Below, piece by piece: positions 5,861 through 6,253 of a stretch of DNA of 6,253 bases (within the stretch, counting starts at the first letter, position 1; every line of letters begins with the position of its first letter). A model generated the notes under the pieces. It was not told the DNA's origin, did no database searches, and saw nothing but the letters and a program-made list of their open reading frames with translations. Source of the DNA: Pirellulales bacterium (GTDB lineage Bacteria; Planctomycetota; Planctomycetia; Pirellulales; JALHLM01); contig JALHLM010000376.1 of the NCBI GenBank assembly GCA_022844585.1, forward strand, positions 1-6,253, read 5' to 3'. The position numbers were made by a program, and so were the translations under genes.

Positions 5861-5866
5861 CTCCTT
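5861..5866 (-). promoter_or_regulatory. Strong Shine-Dalgarno-like site that questions the lipoprotein start
   Basis: AAGGAG on the minus strand is 33 bases before ATG 5827, too far to serve it. It is nine bases before an in-frame CTG at 5851, which would add eight residues (LAFHRTPI) to the N-terminus. Either the start is a rare CTG or this match is accidental. Confidence 0.35.
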
Positions 5867-5884
5867 GCTGGCGGCGGGGGCGGG

Positions 5885-5912
5885 ATTGTAGCGAACAGGA
5901 TCGAACCGCCAA
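5885..5912 (-). promoter_or_regulatory. Sigma70-like promoter of the lipoprotein gene
   Basis: On the minus strand TTGGCG (5912-5907) and TACAAT (5890-5885) are 16 bases apart, matching four and five of six consensus positions. The predicted start of transcription near 5878 leaves about 50 bases of leader before ATG 5827. This also argues that the open frame upstream of 5878 is not translated. A small dyad, ATCCA-TCG-TGGAT at 5933-5945, lies just upstream and could be an operator. Confidence 0.5.
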
Positions 5913-6028
5913 ACACAGATTACAGGTCGTTGATCCATCGTGGATTTCCCAGGCTTCCCAGACCGCCTAAGGATGAAGCGCCTGGTTCGCAAACGACCAT
6001 CTTTGTATACGTTGCGATGGCTTTTTCC

Positions 6029-6057
6029 TTGACAGTCGCGCAGCCCCCGGGTAGAAC
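6029..6057 (+). promoter_or_regulatory. Sigma70-like promoter of the gene at 6111
   Basis: A perfect -35 hexamer TTGACA (6029-6034) is followed after 17 bases by TAGAAC (6052-6057), which has four of six matches to the -10 consensus. Transcription would begin about 45 bases before ATG 6111. It faces away from the lipoprotein promoter, about 117 bases from it. Confidence 0.5.
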
Positions 6058-6110
6058 CAGGGATGGACGAGGTTTCCGATTGCGCGGAAGTTACAGGCGG
6101 GGAATATCTG

Positions 6111-6253
6111 ATGTCGAAGCGTTTGCTGAGCTTAACCGCCGCGCTGGGACTGCTGCTGGGCGCCCAACTTTCGTCCGCCGCCCCGTTGATGATCGATGAT
6201 TTCGAAAATCCGACGCCAGCCGGGGTGTTGCTGATCGGCGTCAACCAACCCAA
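6111..6253 (+). CDS. Secreted protein, N-terminal part only (runs off the window)
   Basis: Forty-seven complete codons are visible. The protein opens with a classic signal peptide: MSKR, a hydrophobic core LTAALGLLLG, then a small-residue cleavage region SSAA at 22-25. The mature protein would start near PLMIDDFENPTP. The open frame continues to the last base. GGGGA (6099-6103) lies seven bases before the ATG, and a TTGACA promoter precedes it, so start and strand are well supported although the frame is short. The mature N-terminus resembles secreted planctomycete proteins that begin with a short IDDFE-type strand, some of which carry a PEP-CTERM sorting tail. The tail, if any, is outside this window and no function can be given. 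Confidence 0.75.
   Translation, partial: MSKRLLSLTAALGLLLGAQLSSAAPLMIDDFENPTPAGVLLIGVNQP

Noticed and set aside
5925..5998. GGTCGTT and AACGACC as a 7-base inverted repeat
   Set aside because: It is short, the copies are about 60 bases apart, and the flanks do not match. This is within chance.
5840..6199. Plus-strand open frame of 119 codons in the divergent spacer
   Set aside because: It overlaps both promoters and the start of the secreted-protein gene in another frame, and is rich in Arg/Gly/Pro with no motif.
5828..6253. N-terminal extension of the lipoprotein frame to the window edge
   Set aside because: It would bury the signal peptide and lipobox about 140 residues inside the protein. 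It also overlaps the promoter of the same gene and runs antisense through the gene at 6111.

Overview
The window is GC-rich (roughly 60% by eye) bacterial chromosome with five complete protein genes and the start of a sixth. The gene content points to a planctomycete, possibly of the Pirellula group. The clues are an exported protein with two 3-keto-disaccharide hydrolase (DUF1080) domains, a lipoprotein resembling the planctomycete DUF6655 family, an exported protein of the uncharacterised 'HEWGTFT' type, several starts without a Shine-Dalgarno site, and short degenerate intergenic repeats. This placement is an inference from protein resemblance; there is no marker gene.

Layout. Positions 85-2081 (+) hold a two-gene unit: a PNP/MTA-SAH nucleosidase-type phosphorylase overlaps a secreted tandem DUF1080 protein by an ATGA stop/start junction. 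Positions 2229-3503 (-) encode an exported protein of unknown function that converges on the first unit. The 147-base gap between them carries two copies of a CGCGAA-phased repeat in inverted orientation, around an intrinsic terminator that reads out of the minus-strand gene. Positions 3865-4620 (+) encode a short-chain dehydrogenase, divergent from the previous gene across a 361-base spacer. Positions 4784-5827 (-) encode a lipoprotein with a long Pro/Ala/Thr tail. The 163-base convergent gap between these two has a GGAG-phased purine tract and a hairpin with a perfect 14-bp stem. At 6111 (+) a secreted protein begins and runs off the window. It is divergent from the lipoprotein gene, and each gene of this pair has a recognisable sigma70-like promoter in the 283-base spacer.

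How the genes relate. Only the first two are coupled by sequence. The rest alternate in strand, so they are probably independent transcription units. The exported glycoside-cleaving-type protein fits planctomycete polysaccharide and oligosaccharide catabolism, but nothing ties all six genes into one pathway. I see no mobile element, CRISPR array, RNA gene, defence island or biosynthetic cluster. I do not think the window holds a clear new multi-gene system. The most interesting signals are the structured convergent intergenic regions, the unusual active-site positions of the dehydrogenase, and the conserved-looking exported protein of unknown function.
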